A DNA stretch of 64,000 nucleotides from Pseudomonas fluorescens (GTDB lineage: Bacteria > Pseudomonadota > Gammaproteobacteria > Pseudomonadales > Pseudomonadaceae), in assembly GCF_001708445.1 (NCBI RefSeq), contig NZ_CP015637.1, positions 248,001 to 312,000 on the forward strand, in the 5' to 3' direction. Below the pieces are notes generated by a model. The model had not been told where the DNA came from, searched no databases, and saw only the letters and a list, made by a program, of their open reading frames with translations. The translations under genes and the position numbers were made by a program. Shown here piece by piece: positions 48,947-57,476 of the stretch (the stretch's first letter is position 1; each line of letters begins with the position of its first letter).

Positions 48947-48957
48947 TCGGCGCACAT

Positions 48958-48987
48958 AAAAAAACCCCGAACCAGTCGGGGTTTTTT
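48958..48987. terminator. Bidirectional terminator
   Basis: AAAAAACCCCGA and TCGGGGTTTTTT flank ACCAG, between the convergent peptidase and porin genes. Confidence 0.92.
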
Positions 48988-49019
48988 ATCGCCTGGAATC
49001 AGGCACGACGCCAGATCAA

Positions 49020-50306
49020 TTAGAAAACGTTGATCGGGTAGTCAGCGAACAGACGGACTTCGTTACCGCCGACGTTGTACTGGTCGGCGTTGTTGGAAAC
49101 ACGCAACCAGGACGCACGAGCACGCAGGCTCAGGTCTTTGGCCGGGCCGCTCTGGACGACGTACTTGAACTGGTTGAAGATTTCGCGCTCGGTGCCATTG
49201 CCACGGTTGGAACCGTCGTCAATGTTGGTACCGCGCACGTAGGCCACGTTGTAGGTCAGGCCCGGCACACCGAAGGTGCTGAAGTCCAGGCCGTAGCCGA
49301 CTTGCCAGGAGCGCTCGTCCTTGCCGTTGAAGTCAGACCAGTAGGAGTTGGCCAGCAGGATGGTGTTGCCGCCATCGCCGACGCCGCCGGCGTTGCGGTA
49401 GCCGCCGTACAGGTAGCCAGTGTCGCCGGTGCTGCGCTGGTGAGCGACGGTGAAGCTGTGCGGGCCAACGGCCCACGTGGCGCCCAGGCTCCAGATTTTG
49501 TTGTCGCGGGCGTCGGCGTCACCTTGGTTCTCCAGGGCGAAGCTGCGGTCCAGCTTGGTTTTGTAGCCATTGAAGTCAAAGGTCAGCGACTGTTGCTCTG
49601 GCAGGGCCAGCACGTAGTTGACGTTGACGTATTGCTTTTTCAGCACGTCTTGCATGTCGGAAGCGTACAGCGCAGCGGACAGGCTTTCGGTGAATTTGTA
49701 GCTACCACCGATGTAGTCGATGCTTTTCAGGCGGCCGCTGTCGCTGCCTTCGGCGCTCTTGCGCGCTTCTTTGGTGAAGTGACCGGCGTCCAGTTGCAGA
49801 CCGGCGATCTCTTTGGAAACGATCGAGGTGCCTTCGTAGGTTTCCGACAGCAGGCGCGAGTTGTCGTATTCCAGAACCGGCACGGCTGGCATCTGCTGAC
49901 CGTATTTGATCACGGTGTTGGAGATGCGCGCCTTGACGGCTGCGCCGCCCTTGGCCAGGTCGTTGGCGGCTTCGCCGCTGTCGCCTTGTTTGAAGAAGTC
50001 GATACCGCCCGCGCCGCTGCGACCTTTACCACCGTCCAGACGGATAGCGTATTGGCCGATGACGTCCACACCTACACCGACGGTGCCTTGGGTGAAGCCG
50101 GACTCGAACTTGCCGATAAAGCCTTGGCCCCATTCGGCTTTGTCTTGCTTGCCATTCTTGTAGTCACGGCTGATATAGGCGTTGCGTGCCGCGATGTTCA
50201 GGTGGCTGTCGTCTACGAAACCCTTGGATTGCTCCTGGTCGTTTGCCATGGCCTGAGTGGCGCTCAAAATCCCCAGAGCAATCAGACCCATCCGTTGCTT
50301 CAACAT
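49020..50306 (-). CDS. OprD-family outer-membrane porin (second copy)
   Basis: The 428-residue protein has a signal peptide (about 1-21, TQAMA-ND) and the OprD pattern: GFVDDSHLNIAARNAYISRDY at the mature start, EWGQGFIGKFESGFTQGTVG, and the C-terminal beta strand LFADYPINVF. It is only distantly similar to the porin at 34,644. Codon use is strongly biased and typical of a highly expressed gene. Which solute it carries is unknown. A hairpin lies in its upstream region (50,396-50,437). Confidence 0.92.
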   Translation of the reverse strand: MLKQRMGLIALGILSATQAMANDQEQSKGFVDDSHLNIAARNAYISRDYKNGKQDKAEWGQGFIGKFESGFTQGTVGVGVDVIGQYAIRLDGGKGRSGAGGIDFFKQGDSGEAANDLAKGGAAVKARISNTVIKYGQQMPAVPVLEYDNSRLLSETYEGTSIVSKEIAGLQLDAGHFTKEARKSAEGSDSGRLKSIDYIGGSYKFTESLSAALYASDMQDVLKKQYVNVNYVLALPEQQSLTFDFNGYKTKLDRSFALENQGDADARDNKIWSLGATWAVGPHSFTVAHQRSTGDTGYLYGGYRNAGGVGDGGNTILLANSYWSDFNGKDERSWQVGYGLDFSTFGVPGLTYNVAYVRGTNIDDGSNRGNGTEREIFNQFKYVVQSGPAKDLSLRARASWLRVSNNADQYNVGGNEVRLFADYPINVF

Positions 50307-50395
50307 TTTTTGTATTCCTTATTACTGGTTGAGTACGCGCTGTGACACCAGGCTCCGTTCTGCTTTTTCTGGCGTCGACTTTTCCCGGAAAAAAG

Positions 50396-50437
50396 AAGGC
50401 CCGCGGACGACTGAACTGCCGCAGGCCTTTTTTTATT
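50396..50437. terminator. Hairpin with T tracts on both strands upstream of the porin gene
   Basis: AAGGCCCGCGG and CCGCAGGCCTT flank about twelve bases; T7 follows on the plus strand and a CTTCTTTTTT run on the minus strand. It lies 90-130 bases before the minus-strand porin start with no gene ending just before it. It may end a leader or small RNA, or attenuate porin transcription. Confidence 0.6.
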
Positions 50438-50836
50438 GGATGAGTCATGGCGGTTAGCCACAGGCGTTGGGCGCAATCCTAGTCCCGCGTTGAACTATGT
50501 GTCAATTTCGCGAATCGTCTGTATTTAGGCGAAATAATTCTAAGCAACGCCCTACATCGGTTCTAAAAACGACCCAATTCCTTCTCTTACGACGTCAAAA
50601 ACATATTTCGTAATACATTTGGGAAGCGGTACGTGTGCTGATACCTGACGTGATGGCGCCGGGCCAGGGTGGTGGGGATGGATTGCGGTTTTCGGCAGAA
50701 GGCCTGGGATAGGTGCGCGGCACTGAGCCGTCGTGGTGCTTACAGGCACCCACCCTTTATAGGGCTGAACAGGCTTTAAATGGGGGTTCCACTAAATCTC
50801 TGACTTGGCGCTGTCGCGCAGCAAACTGGAGCCGCT
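50438..50836. other. Non-coding region upstream of the porin gene
   Basis: I see no gene. The AT-rich piece around 50,500-50,620 may hold the porin promoter; the rest has no recognisable feature. Confidence 0.4.
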
Positions 50837-51171
50837 GTGGCGAGCGGGCTTGCCCTAATGCCGTTCAGTTAAGGCTTTTTTGTAGGAGCGAGCTTGCTCG
50901 CGAAAAACGTCAACGATAACGCGTGTTTCCTGAATCAACGCGGCGCCTGTGAGTTTTTCGCGAGCAAGCGTGGCGAGCGGGCTTGCCCCGCGTTGGGGCG
51001 CGAAGCGGCCCCATTACAGGCGATGTGTTTTTAACTGACACACCGCAGTGCCTGGTTTTGGGGCTGCTGCGCAGCCCAACGCGGGGCAAGCCCGCTCGCC
51101 ACAACAAGCCCGCTCGCCACAGTTACAGTGTTCCTCCTGAACTGACTGGCATCAGGGCAAGCCGCTCGCCA
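50837..51171. repeat. Composite nested palindrome, copy 3, with a REPIN inserted
   Basis: Outer arms of the GTGGCGAGCGGGCTTGCCC class (50837-50870 and about 51139-51171) enclose a GTAGGAGCGAGCTTGCTCGC inner arm (from 50882). The 52-base core is present in the opposite orientation to copies 1 and 2. The second inner arm is interrupted at about 50,968 by a further REPIN whose arms begin GTGGCGAGCGGGCTTGCCCC and end near 51,102, followed by another half arm. The right outer arm reads into the LysR gene at 51,152. Confidence 0.8.
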
Positions 51172-52045
51172 CCAACAACGCCACAAACGCCTTCGCCATC
51201 GGTGTTTGCGCGCCCTTGCGCTGCACCAGCCACACCGCTGTCACCGCTTCCTGATCGAGCAAGGTGCGATAGACCACGCCATCGATACGTATGCGCTGGT
51301 ACGACGCCGGTAGCACCGACACCCCCAGCCCCGCCGCCACCAAGCCGATGATGGTCATCGCCTCCCCCGCCTCCTGGGCGAAGTGCGGGCTGAAACCGGC
51401 GTCGCGGGCCAGGTTGAGCAGTTGCGCATACAGACCGCTGCCGTAGGTGCGCGGGAAAAACACAAACGGTTCCTGCGCCAGTTGCGCCAGGTGCAGGCCG
51501 CGCTCGCTGTCGTCCACCAACGGGTGTCCGGCGTTGAGTACCGCGACCAGGGGCTCACGCATCAGCTCGATGACACTCAGCGAATCGGGCAAAGGCAGCG
51601 GGCGCATCAAACCCACCTGGATCGACTCGTCCACCAGCGACTCCGCCACCTCGGTGCTGCTCATTTCCTGCAGATTCAAGTGCACGGCCGGGAACGCCTG
51701 GCGAAAGGCAAAGATGGCCTGGGGGATGCTGGAGTTGAAGGGGGCCGACGAGGTAAAGCCGATCTTCAACTCCCCCAGCTCACCCAACTGCGCCCGTCGC
51801 GCCACATCCGCCGCCTTGTCGACCTGGGCCAGCACCAACCGCGCCTCGTGCAGGAACAGGCGCCCCGCCTCACTCAGTTCGACCCGACGATTGGTCCGCT
51901 CAAACAACCGCGCCCCCACCTCCTGCTCCAGCGCCTGGATCTGCTGGCTCAGCGGCGGCTGCGAGATGCCCAGCACCTGCGCCGCACGGCCAAAATGCAG
52001 TTCCTCGGCGACGGCGATGAAGTACCGCAGGTGACGTAATTCCAT
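51152..52045 (-). CDS. LysR-family transcriptional regulator
   Basis: The 297-residue protein has the N-terminal helix-turn-helix (MELRHLRYFIAVAEELHFGR ... LGISQPPLSQQIQALEQEVG) and an effector domain similar in outline to the BenM/CatM group. It is divergent from the MFS gene at 52,170, which it probably controls. The last six codons (VASGLP) and the stop codon are formed by a REP sequence with one G missing, so the native C-terminus may have been longer or different. Confidence 0.88.
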   Translation of the reverse strand: MELRHLRYFIAVAEELHFGRAAQVLGISQPPLSQQIQALEQEVGARLFERTNRRVELSEAGRLFLHEARLVLAQVDKAADVARRAQLGELGELKIGFTSSAPFNSSIPQAIFAFRQAFPAVHLNLQEMSSTEVAESLVDESIQVGLMRPLPLPDSLSVIELMREPLVAVLNAGHPLVDDSERGLHLAQLAQEPFVFFPRTYGSGLYAQLLNLARDAGFSPHFAQEAGEAMTIIGLVAAGLGVSVLPASYQRIRIDGVVYRTLLDQEAVTAVWLVQRKGAQTPMAKAFVALLVASGLP

Positions 52046-52169
52046 GCAAGCCTCATTAGGTCGTAAAAGCTATCAAACAGGTCGAACAATATATTGGAAA
52101 GAATCATTAGGCAGCTATATGCTTTTTTGCATTGCCGGTCCTGGCACGTTCTTCCTCCCCGAGGTCCCC

Positions 52170-53438
52170 GTGAAATCTGCTGTCGCTCCACTCCCTCAAG
52201 AAGCCCCGCCGACCGCCCTGGATGAGGTGGTAGCCCAGCTCAACGACGCGTACATCGAAAAAGGCACGCCGATGTTCATGCGCACGGTGCTGGCGCTGTT
52301 CTCCGGCGGCTTCGCAACCTTTGCCCTGTTGTATTGCGTGCAGCCCATGATGCCGGCGCTGTCCCAGGAATTTTCCATCAACGCGGCCCAGAGCAGCCTG
52401 ATCCTGTCGGTGTCCACCGCCATGTTGGCCCTGGGCCTGCTGATTACCGGGCCGATCTCCGACACCCTGGGGCGCAAGCCGGTGATGGTCGCGGCGTTGT
52501 TCTGCGCAGCCCTGGCCACCATCGCCAGCGGCTTGATGCCGACCTGGCAAGGGATCCTGTTGATGCGCGCGCTGGTGGGGCTGTCCTTGAGCGGCCTGGC
52601 CGCCGTGGCCATGACTTACCTGAGTGAAGAGATCCACCCCCAACACATCGGCCTGGCCATGGGCCTGTATATCGGCGGCAACGCGATTGGCGGCATGAGC
52701 GGGCGCCTGATCATCGGCGTGCTGATCGACTTCGTCAGCTGGCACACCGCAATGCTGATCATCGGCGGCCTGGCCCTGATCGCCGCGACCGTGTTCTGGA
52801 AGATCCTCCCCGAATCGCGCAACTTCCGCGCCAGCAGCCTCAAGCCGCGCAGCCTGGTGAACGGCTTTGTCATGCACTTCAAGGACGCGGGCCTGCCGTG
52901 GTTATTCCTTGAAGCCTTCCTGCTGATGGGTGCATTCGTGACGATGTTCAACTACATCGGCTACCGCCTGCTGGCCGACCCGTATGACCTGAGCCAGGCC
53001 GTGGTCGGCCTGCTGTCGCTGGTGTACCTGTCGGGCATCTACAGCTCGGCCAAGATCGGCTCCCTGGCCGACCGCCTCGGCCGCCGCCGTGTGCTGTGGG
53101 GCACCATTGTACTGATGCTCGCCGGCATGGCCCTGACCCTGTTCACCCCACTCTGGCTGGTGGTGCCCGGCATGCTGATCTTCACCTTCGGCTTCTTCGG
53201 CGCCCACTCGGTGGCCAGCAGCTGGATCGGGCGCCGCGCGGTGAAGGCCAAGGGGCAGGCGTCGTCGTTGTACCTGTTCTGCTACTACGTAGGGTCGAGT
53301 ATCGCCGGTACGGCGGGCGGGTTCTTTTGGCACTTTGCCGGGTGGAACGGCATCGGTGCCTTCATCGTGGCGCTGTTGGTCGACGCGCTGCTGGTGGCGT
53401 TGAAGCTGGCGAAGCTGCCGCCATTGGCCTCGGCTTGA
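52170..53438 (+). CDS. MFS transporter, YnfM-like
   Basis: The 422-residue protein has a 40-residue cytoplasmic lead, then twelve transmembrane helices with the MFS loop motif GPISDTLGRKPVM between helices 2 and 3 and its second-half counterpart KIGSLADRLGRRRVL. It resembles E. coli YnfM and arabinose-efflux-type permeases. Start is a GTG at 52170 with GAGG five bases upstream; the frame is open to 52044 without support. It probably exports a compound sensed by the divergent LysR protein. Its 3' end overlaps the convergent cytochrome gene by 154 bases. Confidence 0.87.
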   Translation: MKSAVAPLPQEAPPTALDEVVAQLNDAYIEKGTPMFMRTVLALFSGGFATFALLYCVQPMMPALSQEFSINAAQSSLILSVSTAMLALGLLITGPISDTLGRKPVMVAALFCAALATIASGLMPTWQGILLMRALVGLSLSGLAAVAMTYLSEEIHPQHIGLAMGLYIGGNAIGGMSGRLIIGVLIDFVSWHTAMLIIGGLALIAATVFWKILPESRNFRASSLKPRSLVNGFVMHFKDAGLPWLFLEAFLLMGAFVTMFNYIGYRLLADPYDLSQAVVGLLSLVYLSGIYSSAKIGSLADRLGRRRVLWGTIVLMLAGMALTLFTPLWLVVPGMLIFTFGFFGAHSVASSWIGRRAVKAKGQASSLYLFCYYVGSSIAGTAGGFFWHFAGWNGIGAFIVALLVDALLVALKLAKLPPLASA

Positions 53439-53959
53439 GGGGCCGCCACCTTGAACGACATTCGCGCCAGCACCCGCTTACCCCGGCGCTCGTGCATGAC
53501 TACGGCGCCGATATGCAGGACCAGCATCAGCAACAACGCCACGCAGGACAGCACATGCGTACGGGTATACAAGGCGATGCGGGCCGGATCGCTTTCAAAC
53601 GGGCCAAAGGAAACCAGGTTAAAAACATTGATCGGACGATCCATCATCAGCACGCCCGTCGCCAACACCAAGGCAAGCACCAGGTACATGGCTTTGTGGA
53701 CCAGCAACGCCATGTATTCCTGCGGTGTTCGCTTGATGGAAAAGTCCAGGCCGTGGGCAAAGGAACAATAAACCCGCAAGACAAACACCGGGATATAGAG
53801 GGTGGTCAACGATACATTGAAGAACGCCACCCACGCCTTGACCGACGCAGGCACGCTGAATACGGCCACAAAAAAGCCTGAGAGTAACGCCCACACAATA
53901 ATGACAGCCGAAACCCAATGCAGCAGTTTCTGGCTCGTTGAATACGCTGAAGTGTTCAT
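53285..53959 (-). CDS. Cytochrome b561-type membrane protein (first paralogue)
   Basis: The protein of about 224 residues has four transmembrane helices (about 10-33, 43-62, 86-108, 135-160) with candidate haem histidines in LLHWVSAV, FAHGLDF, LLVHKAMY and MLVLHIGAVVMH. Its C-terminal 45 residues, encoded opposite the end of the MFS gene, are low-complexity and probably not functional. It is a clear paralogue of the gene at 63,449 (shared VSLTALYIP-like, VLMMDRPIN and HIGAV segments). ATG 53959 with AGGTGA upstream is chosen. Cytochromes of this type transfer electrons across the inner membrane. Confidence 0.8.
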   Translation of the reverse strand: MNTSAYSTSQKLLHWVSAVIIVWALLSGFFVAVFSVPASVKAWVAFFNVSLTTLYIPVFVLRVYCSFAHGLDFSIKRTPQEYMALLVHKAMYLVLALVLATGVLMMDRPINVFNLVSFGPFESDPARIALYTRTHVLSCVALLLMLVLHIGAVVMHERRGKRVLARMSFKVAAPQAEANGGSFASFNATSSASTNSATMKAPMPFHPAKCQKNPPAVPAILDPT

Positions 53960-54151
53960 CCTGATATCACCTGACAATGAACGCCATGCACTGGCGAGAG
54001 GAAGAGTCGGGTAGGATTTTTACCGAGGCGAGTTACCTGAGGCTGTAGGAGAAATCCTAAGGCGCCCAAGCTACCAAGGCAGGACTTAACGAACGCTGAA
54101 GCGCAGCGAATCCCCCGCCGCCTGGGCGAAGCTGCCGCCGTTGGCCCATGC

Positions 54152-54583
54152 TTAAAGCACCAAGCGTGCCTCCAGGTGGCTGCCGCGCTTTTCCAGCGTC
54201 AGCGTCTGGAAAGCGCCCGCATCGCGCTCCAGTTCCGCAAGCCATTTGAGCAAAGCGTGTGCATCGCCGCTGAGGGTCAGGCGCAACTGCTCGTTTTGCA
54301 CCTCGATCTGCTGCACCTTCAGCCCCGCCGCTTCGGCACTGTCGTTGATGGTCGAGGCTAGCGGTTGCCCTGCCACCGGCAAGGCGCGTTGGGGTTGAGT
54401 GCTGTTGACCTGCTGCGCCAACGCCAGTTGCTGCTGGTAATGGCGCTCGACGCTGGTCACACGTTGTCGGCTGGGCTGCCACAGCATTTGGAAGGCCAGC
54501 ACACCGATCACGAATACCGTCAGTCCTTTCAACAAAAACCGATCACGTGGCGACAGCGCTTTCCAGGTCTGGAGCCCCTTCAT
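54152..54583 (-). CDS. gspM: Type II secretion protein GspM
   Basis: The 143-residue protein has a short cytoplasmic lead (MKGLQTWKALSPRDRFLL), one transmembrane helix (about 19-38) and a periplasmic ferredoxin-like domain, the GspM layout. Its ATG overlaps the gspL stop. It partners GspL in the inner-membrane platform. It is the last gene of the operon; no gspN follows. Confidence 0.85.
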   Translation of the reverse strand: MKGLQTWKALSPRDRFLLKGLTVFVIGVLAFQMLWQPSRQRVTSVERHYQQQLALAQQVNSTQPQRALPVAGQPLASTINDSAEAAGLKVQQIEVQNEQLRLTLSGDAHALLKWLAELERDAGAFQTLTLEKRGSHLEARLVL

Positions 54584-55683
54584 GATGGGTCCTCCAGCAT
54601 CAGCACGGCATGCACTCGATGACCTTCCTTGCTGGCGTGACCGATACGCACTGGCATACCGCTGCGCTGCCCCTGCTCCCGCAACCGTTCCAATGCGGTG
54701 AAACCGTTGGCGGCCAATTGGATCGTCCACCCTTCACCACGGCGAAACTCCATGCGCTGTACCTCCACATCGGCACCACCGATCACCTGCTCGCTGAGGC
54801 TGACCAATCGTGTCAGCGGCGTCGCGAGCTGGTTTGCATTTTGCCCCTGTAGCGCCTTGAGCTGCGCGGCCAGATCGACAATACGAGTCTGCTCGGGATA
54901 CATCGCCTGGAAGCGCTCCACACTCTGCGCATACAGCCGATGGGCTTGCCCTTCGACGTACTGGCTACGTAGCTGCATAAACCCCACCTCAAGCAGGAAT
55001 AACACCGCGGTGGCCAGGACCAGCGTTGACCAGGGCCAGCGTTGCCGGACACGGCCCAATTCCCCATGCAGCAGGTTGATCGGTTGACCTTGAGCCCCCC
55101 ATAACGCCTGTTCGACCTGTGCCCTGCTCGCCTCTTCATCCAGCCACTGCAACGGCTCGCTCAACACCCCTTCAAGCGTCTTGAGGGCCACTGCGGACAT
55201 GGCCAGGGGCGCGGGACAGCGGACAACCCGGCGACCGTACCAGTGAACTGCAACGGCGCAGTCGCCAGGCAGCATATCGGCATCGACATGCACGGCACGC
55301 ACCTCAATGGCCAGCGTCGCCAGCAGGTGCAACAACGCCTTGAAACGCGCCTTGTGCGTTACCAGCACGGGGTAGCAGCCCGCCCCGTCACGAGGTCCGA
55401 CACACACATGCAAGGCTTCAAGGTCCTCGCCCACCTGTTCTTCAATGGCGAAGGCGATGGCCTGGGCGCTGGGTCGTCGCTTTGAAGGCCACACGTCGGT
55501 GCGCAAACCGCTGCACATCTCCATTGGCAGCAGCAGGTGCACCGGCTGCCCTGCCAGGTAAACCGCCGCTTCATCCAGGGTCATCTGCCGATTGTCCCCT
55601 GCTGCGCGCCAGACACAACACGGCCATTGCTTCGAGGGTGAGGTCAAGCCTTCGGCACTCAAATGAAGCCAGGTTTTCATCAT
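54580..55683 (-). CDS. gspL: Type II secretion protein GspL
   Basis: The 367-residue protein has an actin-like cytoplasmic domain (about 1-225) that holds the ATPase GspE at the membrane, a single helix (about 235-255, WSTLVLATAVLFLLEVGF) and a periplasmic domain. ATG 55683 (or 55680) overlaps the gspK stop by one base. Sequence similarity within this family is low; identification relies on order and architecture. Confidence 0.85.
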   Translation of the reverse strand: MMKTWLHLSAEGLTSPSKQWPCCVWRAAGDNRQMTLDEAAVYLAGQPVHLLLPMEMCSGLRTDVWPSKRRPSAQAIAFAIEEQVGEDLEALHVCVGPRDGAGCYPVLVTHKARFKALLHLLATLAIEVRAVHVDADMLPGDCAVAVHWYGRRVVRCPAPLAMSAVALKTLEGVLSEPLQWLDEEASRAQVEQALWGAQGQPINLLHGELGRVRQRWPWSTLVLATAVLFLLEVGFMQLRSQYVEGQAHRLYAQSVERFQAMYPEQTRIVDLAAQLKALQGQNANQLATPLTRLVSLSEQVIGGADVEVQRMEFRRGEGWTIQLAANGFTALERLREQGQRSGMPVRIGHASKEGHRVHAVLMLEDPS

Positions 55684-56537
55684 CAGATCTCGTTCAGATT
55701 CGCAGGGAGGAAGCGTCGCTGCACCACACGCCAACGCCCGGATTTAAGCTCGCGCTCGACGTCGCTGGCCATACGCAGTCGGCTGCTGCCGAAGCTCACG
55801 TCGATGTTGATGCGAAACCAGCGGCTGCTGACGCCCAGCCCATGGCTGGTCACCCCCTGCCCGGCGATCAACGGATCATGGGTAAATGCCGCCACTCGCG
55901 CATAACCGCCGACGGGTCGCTGGCGGACCAGGGCTGCAGCGGTCGACAGCGAGACCCCATCGAGTATTGCCAGCATCTGTGGCGCAGCCGTGTTGATATT
56001 CAAGCCGGCATCCCTGGGCAACAGCGCGACCCAGGGTTCCAGTTGTCGCAAGATCGCGCCGTCCACACCTGGGAGCTCACGCAGTTGACTCAGTTCCTGA
56101 CGTTGCAAAACCTGGCCGGCGGCCCGCAAGTCCAATGGCTGCAACCCCAGGCTGGCGAGCAGGTTTGACCAACGCTGGCGCGCGACTTCATCGACTTGCC
56201 CGGTGCCGAGCAACGCGTTGACGTTGAAGCGTGCAGACAGGTCTTCGATTTCCAGCGCGACCTGCGCGCCTGGCGTCTCAAAAGGCCAGGTGACCCGAGC
56301 CCACGCCTGACCCAGGTGCACCACTGACTGTTCGGCGTCATCCGTGCGCGCCAATGCCGCCATCGCCCAGGCTTCGACCGAAAACCCCAACTGACGCAAT
56401 TGCACCTGATGCACCTGGCGCGCGCTGCTCTGCACCATCAGTTGATGACTGCGCAACATGCCGGCCGTCAGCAACAACGCCAGGCTCATGACCAATAAGA
56501 CACTGAGCAGCGCGACACCTTGCTGGCGAGTTTTCAT
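55683..56537 (-). CDS. gspK: Type II secretion minor pseudopilin GspK
   Basis: The 284-residue protein begins MKTRQQG|VALLSVLLVMSL: a short leader, a prepilin-peptidase site after glycine and a hydrophobic helix, though the usual glutamate at +5 is replaced, as is normal for GspK. The large domain contains the helix-hairpin-helix-like part DGAILRQLEPWVALLPRDAGLNINTAAPQ. GspK caps the pseudopilus tip with GspI and GspJ. Four-base overlap with gspJ. Confidence 0.9.
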   Translation of the reverse strand: MKTRQQGVALLSVLLVMSLALLLTAGMLRSHQLMVQSSARQVHQVQLRQLGFSVEAWAMAALARTDDAEQSVVHLGQAWARVTWPFETPGAQVALEIEDLSARFNVNALLGTGQVDEVARQRWSNLLASLGLQPLDLRAAGQVLQRQELSQLRELPGVDGAILRQLEPWVALLPRDAGLNINTAAPQMLAILDGVSLSTAAALVRQRPVGGYARVAAFTHDPLIAGQGVTSHGLGVSSRWFRINIDVSFGSSRLRMASDVERELKSGRWRVVQRRFLPANLNEI

Positions 56538-57082
56538 GGGTGTCCCTGGGGCAATGGCAAGACGCGTCGCACCTGTTCGAAGCGCCCAGCCGACAGCACC
56601 ATTTCAAGCGCCTGCGGGGGCGTCGCCGCCGCGCCTTTGCCCACTGGCCAGACGTGGCTCCAACCCACATCGCGGTCAAACAGGCGCCAGTTCAACATGC
56701 GCACATCGTCGAGCAATCGTTGCCGCTCGACGGTTGATGACTCCAGGCCGCGGCTTTCGCGCCATAGCATTTGGTTGTCCAGCCGATAAATCACCTGCTG
56801 GCGCTCACTGCGCGGCAAGTCTTGCGGATTGCGCCAGTTGCCGCGCTGCAATTGCAACGTGGTGGGCCCCAGGACAATGACGGCCGACGCCAATTGCAGC
56901 ACGTCACGCTCAATCACCCCGACCGCTCGTTGCAGGCGCCGCAGATCCTGTTCATGGCTGGTCGTTGCCTGCTGCGCGCGCACCACGGTGTCGAACAAGC
57001 GCCCACTGGCGAGCCCCAGCAAGGCGAAGATGGCCAGCGCAATAACCAGCTCCAACAACGTGAAGCCAGACTGCTTATTCAT
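56534..57082 (-). CDS. gspJ: Type II secretion minor pseudopilin GspJ
   Basis: The 182-residue protein starts MNKQSG|FTLLELVIALAIFALLG, a textbook type IV prepilin leader with E5. The C-terminal domain matches GspJ in length and in conserved VERQRLLDDV-like segments. ATG 57082 lies eight bases inside gspI. Confidence 0.92.
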   Translation of the reverse strand: MNKQSGFTLLELVIALAIFALLGLASGRLFDTVVRAQQATTSHEQDLRRLQRAVGVIERDVLQLASAVIVLGPTTLQLQRGNWRNPQDLPRSERQQVIYRLDNQMLWRESRGLESSTVERQRLLDDVRMLNWRLFDRDVGWSHVWPVGKGAAATPPQALEMVLSAGRFEQVRRVLPLPQGHP

Positions 57083-57476
57083 GCCCAGCGGGTATCCAAC
57101 CCCGGGTGCGGTAGACCGGCTGATCGTCGTCGGCCGGGCTGACATCGATATCGACCCTCAGCAGGCGCGGGTCCGTTTCGGGGGTGATGGTTTGGTCCAC
57201 CTTCCAGTCGCGCCCATCGAAGCGTCGTAACAGTTGCTGGTGCCCCGGCGACGCCGTTTGCAAACGCAGCTCGCTCAATTGGTTGTCCGCTACCCAGGCG
57301 CACTGCACCTGCTGTTGCAAGCGAGCATTCTGGCGCAATGAATAGTGCCCGGCGGCAATCACCGCTCCCGCCAGGGCGGCAAAAACCGCCAATGCAATCA
57401 TCACTTCCAACAGGGTGAAACCACGGGTGTTCGCCGGACGCTGTCGACGTCGACGTCGACGGTGATTAGCTTTCAA
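57075..57476 (-). CDS. gspI: Type II secretion minor pseudopilin GspI
   Basis: The 133-residue protein has the prepilin site G|FTLLEVMIALAVFAAL. I chose TTG 57476 because GGAGAG lies seven bases upstream; the leader is then 19 residues and unusually basic, with six consecutive arginines encoded by a GTCGAC repeat. An ATG at 57497 would lengthen it by seven residues. GspI nucleates the pseudopilus tip. It overlaps gspH by eleven bases. Confidence 0.88.
   Translation of the reverse strand: MKANHRRRRRRQRPANTRGFTLLEVMIALAVFAALAGAVIAAGHYSLRQNARLQQQVQCAWVADNQLSELRLQTASPGHQQLLRRFDGRDWKVDQTITPETDPRLLRVDIDVSPADDDQPVYRTRGWIPAGHE

Noticed and set aside
29621..51171. Regularly recurring palindromes suggesting a CRISPR array
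   Set aside because: The repeats are dispersed, inverted REP elements between genes, not direct repeats with unique spacers, and no cas gene is present.
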